A stretch of DNA of 64,000 bases. Source: G965276765 sp965276825 (lineage in GTDB: Bacteria; Actinomycetota; Acidimicrobiia; Acidimicrobiales; Palsa-688). The translations under genes and the position numbers were made by a program. Below are positions 37,897-45,642 of the stretch, piece after piece. How positions within the stretch are numbered: the stretch's first letter is position 1; each line of letters opens with the position of its first letter. Under the pieces are notes generated by a model, which searched no databases, had not been told where the DNA came from, and saw only the letters and a list, made by a program, of their open reading frames with translations. The stretch is taken from contig OZ255630.1 in the NCBI GenBank assembly GCA_965276825.1, positions 1,054,001 through 1,118,000 on the forward strand. The letters run 5' to 3'.

Positions 37897-39192
37897 ATGA
37901 ACCGACCAACCGCCCGCCCACCGCGAGCGGCCGCCGTCGATGCGCCGGTCACCCCGGCCCCGGTCGTCGGGGTCGACGGCTACCGCCTGGTGCGCGCCGC
38001 CACCGAGGCGCTCGCCGACCCGCTGTCGCCGGAGGACCAGACGGTCCAGACCATGCCCGACGTCAGCCCGACCAAGTGGCACCGGGCGCACGTCACCTGG
38101 TTCTGGGAGCAGTTCGTGCTGCTCGGGTCGTCACGGGGCTACCAGGCCTACGACGAGCGCTACCTGTACCTGTTCAACTCCTACTACGAAGGGGCGGGCC
38201 AACGGCATCCCCGAGCCGAGCGCGGGCAGCTGTCGCGTCCCGGCATCGGCGAGGTGACCGCCTACCGCCAGATCGTCGACGAGGCCATGGTCGGCCTGCT
38301 CGACCGCGGCGTGGACGAGCGGGTCGCCCACGTGGTGGAGATCGGTCTGCACCACGAGCAGCAGCACCAGGAGCTGCTGCTGATGGACATCAAGCACGTG
38401 CTCGGGGTCAACCCGCTGCACCCGGCCTACTCGTTGACCGGGGGTGCCCCTTCGGACGCAGGCCGCCAGACGGGGTGGGTGGGCCACGACGGCGGGCTGG
38501 TCGAGATCGGCCGCGACGCCGGCGACGGCTACCGCTGGGACAACGAGGGTTCGCGCCACCGGGTCTGGCTGGAGCGCTTCGAGCTGGCCGACCGGCTGGT
38601 GACAGCAGGGGACTGGCTCGAGTTCATCGACGACGGCGGCTACGAGCGGGCCGAGCTGTGGCTGTCGGACGGCTGGGCGTGGGTCCGCGCCGGCGACGAG
38701 CGGGCCCCGCTGTACTGGGACCGGGAGGCCGACGGCACCTGGATGATCCACACCCTCGCCGGGCGCCGGGCCGTGCAGCCGGCCGAACCGGTGGTCCACG
38801 TCAACTACTACGAGGCCGACGCCTTCGCCCGCTGGTCGGGGGCGCGCCTGCCCACCGAGGCCGAGTGGGAGGCGGTCGCCGGGACCGCCCCAGGGCCGAC
38901 CGAGACGGCGGTGCGCCTCCACCCGGCTCCGGCCACCGCCGACGGCGACGTGGTCCAGCTCTACGGCTCGGCCTGGCAGTGGACGTCCAGCTCCTACCTG
39001 CCCTATCCGGGCTTCGCGCCCGAGGCCGGCGTGGTCGGGGAGTACAACGGCAAGTTCATGGTCGGCCAGCAGGTGCTCCGGGGCAGGGCGTGCATCACCC
39101 CACCCGGCCACACCCGGGCCAGCTACCGCAACTTCTTCCCGCCGTCGGCCAGGTGGGGGTTCACCGGGGCGCGCCTGGCCCGCGACGCCTGA
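37897..39192 (+). CDS. egtB: Ergothioneine biosynthesis iron enzyme EgtB-like
   Basis: The predicted protein has 431 residues. An N-terminal DinB-like four-helix domain carries WHRAHVTWFWEQF and the iron-binding LHHEQQHQELLLMDIKH (HxxxHxE). A C-terminal formylglycine-enzyme/sulfatase-modifying domain follows (VHVNYYEADAFARWSGARLP, GSAWQWTSSSYLPYPGF, SYRNFFPPSARWGF). EgtB joins hercynine to gamma-glutamylcysteine (or cysteine in type II enzymes) as a sulfoxide. ATG at 37897 has GGAGG eight bases upstream and is preferred over TTG 37882. No egtA, egtC or egtD is in the window. Confidence 0.9.
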   Translation: MNRPTARPPRAAAVDAPVTPAPVVGVDGYRLVRAATEALADPLSPEDQTVQTMPDVSPTKWHRAHVTWFWEQFVLLGSSRGYQAYDERYLYLFNSYYEGAGQRHPRAERGQLSRPGIGEVTAYRQIVDEAMVGLLDRGVDERVAHVVEIGLHHEQQHQELLLMDIKHVLGVNPLHPAYSLTGGAPSDAGRQTGWVGHDGGLVEIGRDAGDGYRWDNEGSRHRVWLERFELADRLVTAGDWLEFIDDGGYERAELWLSDGWAWVRAGDERAPLYWDREADGTWMIHTLAGRRAVQPAEPVVHVNYYEADAFARWSGARLPTEAEWEAVAGTAPGPTETAVRLHPAPATADGDVVQLYGSAWQWTSSSYLPYPGFAPEAGVVGEYNGKFMVGQQVLRGRACITPPGHTRASYRNFFPPSARWGFTGARLARDA

Positions 39193-39513
39193 GCGCCCTC
39201 CGCCGTTTGGTCCCGCGCCCGTCGGCTCTGATCCCTCGCCCCGCGGTGACCACCGCCACCGCTCCGCAGCGTTTACTGAACCATTGCTCGATGGTACGGT
39301 TTGGGACACCGGCCGCCCTCGCCGGCCACCCACACCGGCCGAGGCCGCAGCCGTCGCGGCGGGTGGCGTACCCCGACCCCGGGCGGCGCATCTCGGGGGG
39401 ATGCACGTTGGTTACTCACGTGGACTTCCCCGAGGTCGCCGGCCACCGCCCGCCGGGTGCTCGCAGCGGGCGGCCCACGCCGACCCCCACGCCGCGGCAC
39501 TCGCGGCGGGCGG
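39193..39513. other. Intergenic region with an AT-rich island and a motif shared with 54.8 kb
   Basis: This 321-base gap separates egtB from the convergent DUF1015 gene. A locally AT-rich patch (39270-39306) contains an ACCAT-6-ATGGT inverted repeat and TTTACT/TACGGT promoter-like hexamers. At 39402-39422 lies a 21-base motif (TGCACGTTGG-6-ACGTG) that recurs at 54778-54798. Frames starting at 39284 or 39291 are low-complexity and not credible as genes. Confidence 0.5.
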
Positions 39514-40725
39514 TCAGTCGATCAGGTCGCGCACGACCAGGCCGGTGCGGGGCTTGGGCCAGAAGAACGTCGTCTTCGGCGGCATCCGCACCCCTCCGGC
39601 GCCGATGGCCGAGATCTGTGCGACGGTGGCGGGCCGCACGAGGACGGCCGCCTGCGCGGCGCCGGTCCTGACCGCGTCACGGGAGTGGGCCCAGCCGTGC
39701 TGGTAGTGCACGTCGTGGGCGGGCAGGGCGGCCAGGGCCACGTCCAGGCGGCTGCTGTCGAGGTCGTGGGCCGCCCCCGAGATCATCGCCGGCCCCGGCC
39801 TGGCCAGCCAGGTGCCGTCGGCGGTGACCACGGCCATCGACCCGGCGGCCGCCATCCGGGCTTCGATGGTCGCGTCGGGCGGACCGGTCGGCGTGAGCTC
39901 GGCCCAGGCGGCCAGGGCCTCGACCAGGTCGAAGCCGTCGGGCAGGGCGGCGAGCAGGCGGTGGATGGCCTGCACGGCGATCTCCCCGTCGACCAGCTCG
40001 ACGACGAGCGCCATGACGAGGTCGTGGTCGCCGTTGTCGCCGGTGGCCGCCCGGCGCTCGGCCTGGTAGGCGAGGGCGGTGGCGTAGCGGTGGTGGCCGT
40101 CGGCGATGAGGACCGGCGCCGAGGCGACCGAGGCGGCCACGGCGGCGACCGTGTCGGGATCGTCGATCGGCCACAGCTGGTAGGTCACCCCCTCCTCGTC
40201 GGTCGTCGACTCGACCGGGTGGGCGGCCTCGGGGAGCAGCGAGGTCAGGCCGGTCGCCGTCGACAGCCCCCAGATCGGTGACAGGTTGGCTCTGGCCGCC
40301 CGCAGCAGGGCCAGGCGATCGGACCTGGCCTTGGGCAGCGTGTGCTCGTGGGGGAGGATCCCCGACCCGGCGCCCGGCTCCTCCAGGCGCAGCGCGCCGA
40401 TCACGCCGAGGGTGCGCCGCCTGGTGCCGTCGGGCTCGGTCCAGGACATGCGGTGCCCGTAGAAGCTCGGGGTGTGGTCCCGGTGGAGCACCCCGCCGTC
40501 GCGCCACGAGTCGAGCAGCTGAGCCGCCCCCACGTACGGGTCCTCGCCGGCGCCGTCGGCCACGTCGGGCATCTCGAGGCGGACGATGTTGGACGGGTTG
40601 CGGGCGGCCAACGCGAGGCGCTCGTCCGGCGAGATCACGTCGTAGGGCGGGCAGACCACGTCGTCGAGGGAGCTGATGTGGCTCAGGGAGTAGCGCAGAC
40701 CGGGGAACGGCTCGAAGCTCGGCAC
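39514..40725 (-). CDS. DUF1015-family protein
   Basis: The predicted protein has 403 residues from GTG at 40725 (VPSFEPFPGLRYSLSHISSL). Family signatures are VVCPPYDVISPDE near residue 25, NPSNIVRLE, HEHTLPKARSDRLALLRA and IADGHHRYATALAYQ, followed by a C-terminal PKTTFFWPKPRTGLV. The family is widespread and conserved but its biochemistry is unclear; the conserved acidic and histidine motifs suggest an enzyme, possibly related to serine-kinase (SbnI/SerK-like) folds. It is divergent from the HAD-IIA gene across 58 bases. Confidence 0.85.
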   Translation of the reverse strand: MPSFEPFPGLRYSLSHISSLDDVVCPPYDVISPDERLALAARNPSNIVRLEMPDVADGAGEDPYVGAAQLLDSWRDGGVLHRDHTPSFYGHRMSWTEPDGTRRRTLGVIGALRLEEPGAGSGILPHEHTLPKARSDRLALLRAARANLSPIWGLSTATGLTSLLPEAAHPVESTTDEEGVTYQLWPIDDPDTVAAVAASVASAPVLIADGHHRYATALAYQAERRAATGDNGDHDLVMALVVELVDGEIAVQAIHRLLAALPDGFDLVEALAAWAELTPTGPPDATIEARMAAAGSMAVVTADGTWLARPGPAMISGAAHDLDSSRLDVALAALPAHDVHYQHGWAHSRDAVRTGAAQAAVLVRPATVAQISAIGAGGVRMPPKTTFFWPKPRTGLVVRDLID

Positions 40726-40783
40726 CCCCCTTGCGTAGCGAAGCGTGCCGGGCGGGGCAAGACGGGCGTGCCAGACTCCGGCG

Positions 40784-41539
40784 GTGACGTGGGTGCTCGA
40801 CCTCGACGGCGTGGTGTGGTTGGCGGGGGGAGCGGTCCCCGGTTCGCCCGAGGCGGTGGAGCGCCTCCGGGAGGCCGGTGAAGGCGTGGCCTTCCTCACC
40901 AACAACTCCGGGCCCAGGATCCGCCAGCACCTCGACGCCCTCGCGGCCATCGGCATCCGCGCCGAGCCGGCCGAGCTGGTCACCTCGGCCCAGGCGGCCG
41001 CCTCCCTCCTCGAGCCGGGATCCACCGCCGCGGTCGTGGGCGGACCGGGGGTCGTCGAGGCCCTCACCGAGCGGGGCGTGGCGGTGGTCCCCTCCTCCGA
41101 TACACCCGACGCCGTGGTGGTGGGGCGCAGCGTGGAGCTCGAGTACGACGACCTGGCCGGCGCGGCGACCGCGGTGCGGGCCGGGTCCAGGTTCGTCGCC
41201 ACCAACACGGATCCGACCTATCCGACCCCGGCCGGTCCGCTCCCTGGCGCGGGATCCGTCGTGGCCTTCGTCGCCGTGGCCGCCGGCCGCCAACCGGAGG
41301 TGGCCGGCAAGCCGCACGACGCGGTGGTGCGGCTGGTCAGGTCCCGACTCGGTCTCCCAACCGTGATGGTCGGGGACCGGGCCGACACCGACGGGGCCTT
41401 CGCCGCGGCCATCGGCGCGCCGTTCGGGCTGGTCCTCTCCGGCAGCACCGGCCGCGCCGACCTCCCGATCGACCCGCCGCCCGCCTACGTGGCCGACGAT
41501 CTTGCCCAGCTGGTGGACCAGCGCCTCGCCGGCCGCTAG
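40784..41539 (+). CDS. HAD-IIA hydrolase (NagD/phosphoglycolate-phosphatase-like)
   Basis: The predicted protein has 251 residues from GTG at 40784. VTWVLDLDGVVWLAGGAVPGS is motif I, FLTNNSGP motif II, the lysine in VAGKPHDAV motif III and VMVGDRADTDGAFAAAIG motif IV. In M. tuberculosis a similar phosphatase precedes tlyA, so this may be the positional counterpart. CAGACT (40772-40777) six bases before the GTG fits a leaderless start. Its stop overlaps that of the convergent methyltransferase. Confidence 0.9.
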   Translation: MTWVLDLDGVVWLAGGAVPGSPEAVERLREAGEGVAFLTNNSGPRIRQHLDALAAIGIRAEPAELVTSAQAAASLLEPGSTAAVVGGPGVVEALTERGVAVVPSSDTPDAVVVGRSVELEYDDLAGAATAVRAGSRFVATNTDPTYPTPAGPLPGAGSVVAFVAVAAGRQPEVAGKPHDAVVRLVRSRLGLPTVMVGDRADTDGAFAAAIGAPFGLVLSGSTGRADLPIDPPPAYVADDLAQLVDQRLAGR

Positions 41540-42177
41540 GTCCTCGACGCCCACACCGCCTGGGCGGCCACGAACCACGGACCGTCGAGCAGCACCTCCC
41601 CGCCGATCTCCTCGGCCAGCTGCGGAGCCGACAGGTACCGCTTGTAGACCTGGTGCCGGGAGCCGTCGTTGAGGACCCGCTCCTGCCACTGCTCGGGAGC
41701 CGCGCCGGGACGCAGGGCCGAGTCGACGACCACCAGCTCGCCGGCGACGCGGCGGGCCTCGGCCAGGAACGCCATCCGCTCACCGGGCGGGAGGTGGCCG
41801 TAGAAGTGCCCGGTCAGCACCCGGTCGAAGGCGTCGTCGGCCACCACCAGGCGGAGGGCGTCGCCGACGATGGCGACGCCCGTCGGGAGTCGGGACTGGG
41901 CGATGGCGACCATGGCCGGGCTCTGGTCGACGCCGACGGCGAGGCCGCGGAGGTGCCTGGTGAGGAAGCCGGTGCCGCAGGCCACGTCGAGGGTGCGAGC
42001 CTCGGGCAGGGCCGCGACCAGGTCGACCAGGGCGGCCACCGAGACGTCCCACCCCGGCCGGTCGCGCCCGGCGAAGCGGCCTCGCCCGGTGTACCACTCG
42101 TCGTACTCGGCCGCCCGGCGCTCGTAGTAGTCGGCGGTGGCCGGGTCGGTGGCGAACGCCGGTGAGGTCCTGGACAC
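41536..42177 (-). CDS. Class I SAM-dependent methyltransferase
   Basis: The predicted protein has 213 residues. It has YYERRAAEYDEWY near the N terminus, motif I TLDVACGTGFLTRHL, the acidic post-I segment VGVDQSPAMVAIA, motif III VGDALRLVVADDAFDRVLTG and LVVVDSALR. Substrate is unknown; the layout resembles ubiquinone/menaquinone-type or small-molecule methyltransferases. GTG at 42177 is chosen because CAAGAT lies exactly six bases upstream (leaderless); a longer frame to ATG 42228 exists. Confidence 0.85.
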   Translation of the reverse strand: MSRTSPAFATDPATADYYERRAAEYDEWYTGRGRFAGRDRPGWDVSVAALVDLVAALPEARTLDVACGTGFLTRHLRGLAVGVDQSPAMVAIAQSRLPTGVAIVGDALRLVVADDAFDRVLTGHFYGHLPPGERMAFLAEARRVAGELVVVDSALRPGAAPEQWQERVLNDGSRHQVYKRYLSAPQLAEEIGGEVLLDGPWFVAAQAVWASRT

Positions 42178-42192
42178 CTCCCCATCTTGCCT

Positions 42193-42362
42193 GGTGACCG
42201 CGGATCGACCGGAAGGGGTGGCGCGCAACTGGTTCTGCGGTCACCCCGCCCGTTGGCGCCGAGTTGCGAACGAGCGACGGCGGTGGACACGGCGGACCGA
42301 CCGCCGTTGACGGCGACCCGCCCACGCGACCGGATGAGCCGCGACCGTATGAGCCGCGACCG
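42193..42362. repeat. Intergenic inverted and tandem repeats
   Basis: GGTGACCGC (42193-42201) and its complement GCGGTCACC (42237-42245) form a 9-bp inverted repeat with a 35-base loop. Further on, ATGAGCCGCGACCG occurs twice in tandem (42334-42347 and 42349-42362). The 216-base gap holds no gene and lies downstream of the S51 peptidase and upstream of the methyltransferase on the same strand. Confidence 0.7.
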
Positions 42363-42393
42363 GAGAGCCCGCAAGGGGTGAGGGCGGTGATGC

Positions 42394-43104
42394 TCAGGCG
42401 GTGAAGGTGGTGCCGGCGGGAAGCTCCTCCCGACCGTCCCTGGTGAGCCGCCACGCCGACCGGCGGCCCTGCACCTCCCAGTCGTGGGATCCTCCGACGA
42501 CCGCGGTGTCCTCGTCGACCCCGATGACGGTGACCGCCGGGTCGTGGGGGAGCACGAAGCGGGTGACCAGGTCGGGTATCCGGGCGGCGAAGGCGTCGAA
42601 GTGGGGGATGACCCGGAGATGGGGGAGGAGGCCGAGGCCGGGCGTGGCGCCCTTGCGGGGGTTGCGCAGCGACGGGACCCACGACGTGAGGGCCATGGCG
42701 CCCGCGCTGCACCCGGCCAGGGCGGCGCCGGCCTCCCACGCGGCGACGATCGCCGACCACACCGCGGTGCCGCGGAGGGTGTCGGCCAGGAAGGCGGGAT
42801 GGCCGCCGGAGAGGTAGACGAGGCCGGCGCCGGCCACCAGCGCGGCGTTGGCCGGGTCGTCGGCGGCGTCACGGTCGTCGACGCCGACGGCCACGGCCTC
42901 GACCCCGAGCCGGGCTGCCTGGGCGGCGCCGAGGTCGTGCCAGCGGGCCACGACGGCGGCCCCGTCGGGCACGGCCGCGGTGGCCAGCTGCACATAGCGG
43001 GGCGGGCGGCCGGCGAGCAGCGCAGCCTCCATGTCCGCCATCTGCGGGAGGTACTCGCCGGAACCGACCAGGGCCAGCGGCCCAGGTCCTGGCGGTGCGG
43101 TCAT
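42394..43104 (-). CDS. S51-family peptidase (peptidase E/cyanophycinase-like)
   Basis: The predicted protein has 236 residues. LALVGSGEYLP at the N terminus, YLSGGHPAFLADTL, the nucleophile elbow LAGCSAGAMALTSW with Ser133 and VIPHFDAFAARIPDL are the family pattern. A later GVDEDTAVV and HDWEVQGRRSAWRL complete the fold. Members hydrolyse Asp-Xaa dipeptides or cyanophycin; the true substrate cannot be told. GGGGAG precedes the ATG at 43104. No cyanophycin synthetase is nearby. Confidence 0.87.
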   Translation of the reverse strand: MTAPPGPGPLALVGSGEYLPQMADMEAALLAGRPPRYVQLATAAVPDGAAVVARWHDLGAAQAARLGVEAVAVGVDDRDAADDPANAALVAGAGLVYLSGGHPAFLADTLRGTAVWSAIVAAWEAGAALAGCSAGAMALTSWVPSLRNPRKGATPGLGLLPHLRVIPHFDAFAARIPDLVTRFVLPHDPAVTVIGVDEDTAVVGGSHDWEVQGRRSAWRLTRDGREELPAGTTFTA

Positions 43105-43201
43105 GGGGGCTCCCCGGCGCGGCGACGGGCCCGGTTGCCGCGTCGGGACCAGTCTGGTGGATGACGCCCCGGACAGCCGGCACGGATGGCCCCGCCCCGG
43201 T

Positions 43202-43218
43202 GTGGGCACAATCCCCAC
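43202..43218 (+). promoter_or_regulatory. Flavoprotein promoter within an inverted repeat
   Basis: GTGGG-7-CCCAC (43202-43218) encloses a -10-like CACAAT (43207-43212) that ends six bases before the GTG start of the flavoprotein. A regulator binding the repeat would block the promoter directly. Confidence 0.45.
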
Positions 43219-44631
43219 GTGAGCGAAGCGGTGACGGCGCAGTACGACGTGGTGGTGCTCGGCGGTGGTTCGGCCGGCGAGGTGCTGTGGTCGGAGCTCG
43301 GGGCCACGAGACGCGTGGCGGTCGTCGAGGCGGCCCGGGTCGGCGGGGAGTGCCCGTATGTCGCCTGCATCCCTTCGAAGGCGATGTTGCGCGCCGCCCA
43401 CCTGCGCCGGGCGGTGGCGCGCGCCCACGACCTCGGCGCAGCAGGCTCGCCCCGACCGGTCGGGGACGCGACCGGGGCCTTCGCCGCCGCGGTGGCCCGT
43501 CGCGACGAGGTGAGCGAAGGACGCCACGACACGGCCAGCGCCGAGGGGCTGGCCGGGACCGGTGCGCTGCTCCACCGCGGCCGTGGACGGATCGCCGGTC
43601 CTGGCCAGCTGGTCGTCACCGGACCAGAAGGCGGGGAGAGTCGGATCGGCTGGACCGACCTGGTGATCGCCACGGGCTCGTCGCCCGTCGCGCCGCCCAT
43701 CCCCGGGATTGGCGACGTGCCCACCTGGACCAGCGACCAGGCCCTCAGCTCGGCCGAGCTCCCGGCGTCACTCGCCGTGCTCGGTGGGGGCGCGGTGGGC
43801 TGCGAGCTGGCCCAGGTGTACGCCGCGTTCGATTGCCGGGTCACGCTGATCGAGTCGGCGGACCGGATCCTGCCCACCGAGGACGCCACCGTCGGCGAGG
43901 CCCTGGCCGCCGCGCTGCGCGCCGACGGCGTCGAGGTGCGCACCGGAGCTTCCGTGACCGAGGTCGTCGCCGAGGGCTCGTCGGCGCGTCTCGAGCTCGA
44001 CGACGGCTCGTCGGTGACCGCAGCCAGGGTGCTCGTCGCCACCGGCCGCCGGGCCAACGTCGAGGGGATCGGCCTGGAGGCCATCGGCGTGACGCCCGTC
44101 GACGGCCGGATCCCCACCGACGCCACGGGGGCGGTCCGCGGCCCCCCGCACGTGTGGGCGGCGGGCGACGTCACCGGGCTGGCCCCGTTCACCCACACCG
44201 CCAACTACCAGGCCCGCATCATCGCCGCCAACCTGCTCGGGACCGCGACGAGCGGCAACTTCCTGGCCATCCCTCGCGCCGTGTACACCGATCCGCCCGT
44301 CGCCTCGGTCGGCCTGACCGCCGCCGAAGCCAGGGAGGCCGGGATGGACGTCGAGGTGGCGTCGATGCCGTTGACCGACACCGCCAGGGCGCTGACCGAC
44401 GGGGCCGGGATCGGCTCGCTCCACCTCGTCGCCGACCTGCGCACCGGCATCCTCGTCGGCGCGGCGGTCATCGGACCCGGCGCCGACGAGCTGATCGGCG
44501 AGGCCACCCTCGCCATCAGGGCGGCCATCCCGCTGCCCATCCTCGCCGACGTGGTGCACGCCTTCCCCACCTACGCCGAGGCCTACGAGCCGCCGCTGCG
44601 CAAGCTGGCCGCGCTCGCGCACCGGTCGTAG
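43219..44631 (+). CDS. MerA/SthA-like pyridine nucleotide-disulfide oxidoreductase
   Basis: The predicted protein has 470 residues. It has an FAD loop DVVVLGGGSAGEVLW, redox pair C45/C50 in VGGECPYVACIPSKAM, an NAD(P) loop LAVLGGGAVGCELAQVYAAF, VWAAGDVTGLAPFTHTA, and a dimerisation domain ending VVHAFPTYAEAYEP. In dihydrolipoyl dehydrogenase the residue before the final Pro is the catalytic histidine (HPTxxE); here it is Phe. The enzyme is therefore closer to mercuric reductase or soluble transhydrogenase relatives than to Lpd. No mer genes or lipoyl complexes are adjacent. Confidence 0.88.
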   Translation: MSEAVTAQYDVVVLGGGSAGEVLWSELGATRRVAVVEAARVGGECPYVACIPSKAMLRAAHLRRAVARAHDLGAAGSPRPVGDATGAFAAAVARRDEVSEGRHDTASAEGLAGTGALLHRGRGRIAGPGQLVVTGPEGGESRIGWTDLVIATGSSPVAPPIPGIGDVPTWTSDQALSSAELPASLAVLGGGAVGCELAQVYAAFDCRVTLIESADRILPTEDATVGEALAAALRADGVEVRTGASVTEVVAEGSSARLELDDGSSVTAARVLVATGRRANVEGIGLEAIGVTPVDGRIPTDATGAVRGPPHVWAAGDVTGLAPFTHTANYQARIIAANLLGTATSGNFLAIPRAVYTDPPVASVGLTAAEAREAGMDVEVASMPLTDTARALTDGAGIGSLHLVADLRTGILVGAAVIGPGADELIGEATLAIRAAIPLPILADVVHAFPTYAEAYEPPLRKLAALAHRS

Positions 44632-44649
44632 CGATCGGCCGCCGGCGGT

Positions 44650-45642
44650 CTACGGTTCCCCGCCGGCGGGGGCGGCGCGGACCGAGTCGAGCATCGCCGC
44701 GGTCGCCCGGCTCTCCGACAGCGGCACCACCCAGTCGTCACCACCGAGGATGCGCCCGCTGACCGCCTCGACCATGAGCCGGTAGGGATCGCAGGCGGTG
44801 ACCGGACCCGGCTGGTCGGGCCCGTCGGGCCGCTCGAGGACGTAGCCGGCCGCGTCGGCGGTCCACGCCGTGAAGGCGGGGGGCGTCAGACGGAGGGTGC
44901 CCGTGTCGCCGCGCACGTCGAGCCACTGGCCCTCGGCCTCGTCGAAGGACACCCGGACCGTCACCTCCGCCGGGTGCGGGCCGCGCGTGCGCAGCCGGGC
45001 GGCCGTGCCCAGGTCCACCCCGCTCGGGGCGAGCCGTCGGCGCACCTCCACCACGTCGAGGCCGGCCCAGCCGAGCGCCCACCCGCACGCCGAGAGGGCG
45101 TAGCACCCGACGTCGTAGAGCGCGCCCCCGCCCATGCCCGGCTCCATCCGCCAGCCGTCCGGGTCGGCGTTGGTGAAGGTGAAGCCGGCGTCGACCCCGA
45201 GCACCCGGCCGATGGCCCCGGACGAGACGAGCGACTCGGCCGCCCTGGTCCTCGGGTGCCAGCGGCACCACGACGCCTCGACCAGGAGCCGGCCCGCGAG
45301 CTCCGCCTCCGACGTGAGCTCGTCGACCTCCCCGGCGTCGAGGGCCAGAGGCTTCTCGCAGAGCACGTGCTTGCCGGCGCGCAGCGCGTCGCGGACCCAG
45401 CGGAGATGGGCGTGATTGGGCAGCGAGCAGTAGACGGCGTCGACCCCGTCGTCGGCCAGGAGGTCGGCGTAGCGCCCGTAGGCGCGCCCGCCCGCCGCGA
45501 GGGCGCTGGCACGCGCCGGGTCGCGCGCCGCCACGGCGACCAGGGTGGCGCCATCGGCGGCGCGCACCGCGGGCGCCAGCGCGACGCGCGCCACCATGCC
45601 GGCGCCGACGAACCCCCAGCCGACCTGCCGGTCCGGGATCAC
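44650..45642 (-). CDS. Gfo/Idh/MocA-family oxidoreductase
   Basis: The predicted protein has 330 residues from GTG at 45642. The Rossmann loop VGWGFVGAGMVARVALAPAV is followed by VDAVYCSLPNHAHLRWVRDAL, the catalytic CEKPLAL, and a C-terminal domain (GGGALYDVGCYALSACGWAL, the usual GGG-x-L-x-D-x-G-x-Y). It is an NAD(P)-dependent dehydrogenase, probably for a sugar or cyclitol. The GTG overlaps the stop of the upstream gene of the same superfamily by four bases, so the two are co-translated and may form a pathway or complex. Confidence 0.9.
   Translation of the reverse strand: MIPDRQVGWGFVGAGMVARVALAPAVRAADGATLVAVAARDPARASALAAGGRAYGRYADLLADDGVDAVYCSLPNHAHLRWVRDALRAGKHVLCEKPLALDAGEVDELTSEAELAGRLLVEASWCRWHPRTRAAESLVSSGAIGRVLGVDAGFTFTNADPDGWRMEPGMGGGALYDVGCYALSACGWALGWAGLDVVEVRRRLAPSGVDLGTAARLRTRGPHPAEVTVRVSFDEAEGQWLDVRGDTGTLRLTPPAFTAWTADAAGYVLERPDGPDQPGPVTACDPYRLMVEAVSGRILGGDDWVVPLSESRATAAMLDSVRAAPAGGEP

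Noticed and set aside
39284..39706. 140-codon + ORF starting in the AT-rich island
   Set aside because: The translation is Pro/Arg/Ala low-complexity and runs into the end of the DUF1015 gene on the other strand.
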